In this document: positions 50,726 to 50,782 of the stretch, piece after piece
Numbering within the stretch: position 1 is the first letter of the stretch
How the letters are laid out: each line of letters begins with the position of its first letter
Origin: Heliomicrobium undosum
GTDB taxonomy: Bacteria; Bacillota; Desulfitobacteriia; Heliobacteriales; Heliobacteriaceae
NCBI RefSeq assembly: GCF_009877425.1
Contig: NZ_WXEY01000023.1
Coordinates: forward strand, 1-50,782
DNA: 50,782 nucleotides
Direction of reading: 5' to 3'
Notes under the pieces: model-generated
Seen by the model: only the letters and a program-made list of their open reading frames with translations
Told to the model about the DNA's origin: nothing
Databases searched by the model: none
Made by a program: the position numbers and the translations under genes

Positions 50726-50782
50726 GGAGGGATTCCCGAGTGGCTAAAGGGAGCAGACTGTAAATCTGCCGGCTCTGCCTTC
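50726..50782 (+). tRNA. tRNA-Tyr (GTA), cut by window end
   Basis: Starts GGAGGGATTCCCGAGTGGC, a class II tRNA opening. The anticodon arm GCAGA-CTGTAAA-TCTGC gives anticodon GTA. The long variable arm (CGGCTCTGCCTTC) begins just before the window ends; T arm and acceptor 3' strand are missing. Confidence 0.9.

Overview
The window looks like chromosomal DNA of a Firmicute, most likely a member of the Heliobacteriaceae or a close clostridial relative. The reasons are a fairly GC-rich coding background, strong GGAGG-type ribosome binding sites with many GTG/TTG starts, a YhaM-AddB-AddA repair operon, a NifV-type homocitrate synthase, a CbiMQO cobalt transporter and copper-amine-oxidase-like secreted domains. 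The genus is inferred from gene content only. Several AT-rich patches (about 37.7-38.8 kb and 45.9-47.6 kb) differ from the background and look acquired.

Layout. 1-2.6 kb: 3' end of a VWA (ViaA/CoxE-like) gene, a hypothetical gene, then a small gene coupled to a HAD 5'-nucleotidase behind a long RNA hairpin. 2.6-3.4 kb: a short XRE regulator, a very structured non-coding block and a promoter with a multi-hairpin leader. 3.4-6.1 kb: cbiM(N)-cbiQ-cbiO cobalt ECF transporter. 6.1-8.0 kb: ThrE-type exporter and a small XRE regulator. 8.35-17.2 kb: yhaM-addB-addA, joined by 4-base overlaps. 17.2-24.0 kb: a class III cyclase-like/helical-repeat protein, a TipA-like MerR regulator with its own 19-bp-spacer promoter, a secreted YcdB/PepSY-like protein, an L-2-amino-thiazoline-4-carboxylate hydrolase-like protein, a peroxiredoxin and nifV. 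24.3-28.9 kb: an alpha-glucan block (CBM25-like protein and GT4 glycosyltransferase on +, GH57 enzyme and DUF4912 protein on -). 29.2-31.5 kb: CPBP protease-family gene coupled to a membrane-anchored amidohydrolase that has lost most metal ligands. 31.6-34.8 kb: three minus-strand envelope or secreted proteins. 35.3-38.4 kb: a BlaR1/M56 C-terminal-like fragment, a TrmA/RlmD-type rRNA methyltransferase and a foreign-looking SAM methyltransferase followed by a broken trmA-like 3' remnant. 38.8-45.6 kb: rifampicin phosphotransferase (rph), a DUF6273 protein, a MerR regulator plus ICMT-like methyltransferase, DUF1992, DUF1801 and an AraC/GyrI-like regulator. 46.0-47.5 kb: an AT-rich GNAT/SEC-C gene pair. 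47.6-50.4 kb: a YjbR-like protein, a TPR-LuxR regulator and a second ICMT-like methyltransferase. The end is a tRNA cluster (Cys, Val, Phe, Tyr) with a strong promoter.

Recurring themes are short degenerate tandem repeats, both between genes (10-, 14-, 16- and about 20-bp units) and as in-frame low-complexity inserts in AddA, AddB, CbiM, CPBP and two envelope proteins. The observations most worth testing are the cobalt-transporter leader RNA with repeated AUGAA-loop hairpins, the hairpin leader at 1.7 kb, the cyclase-like protein with unusual substrate-pocket residues, the amidohydrolase pseudoenzyme and the GNAT/SEC-C pair.
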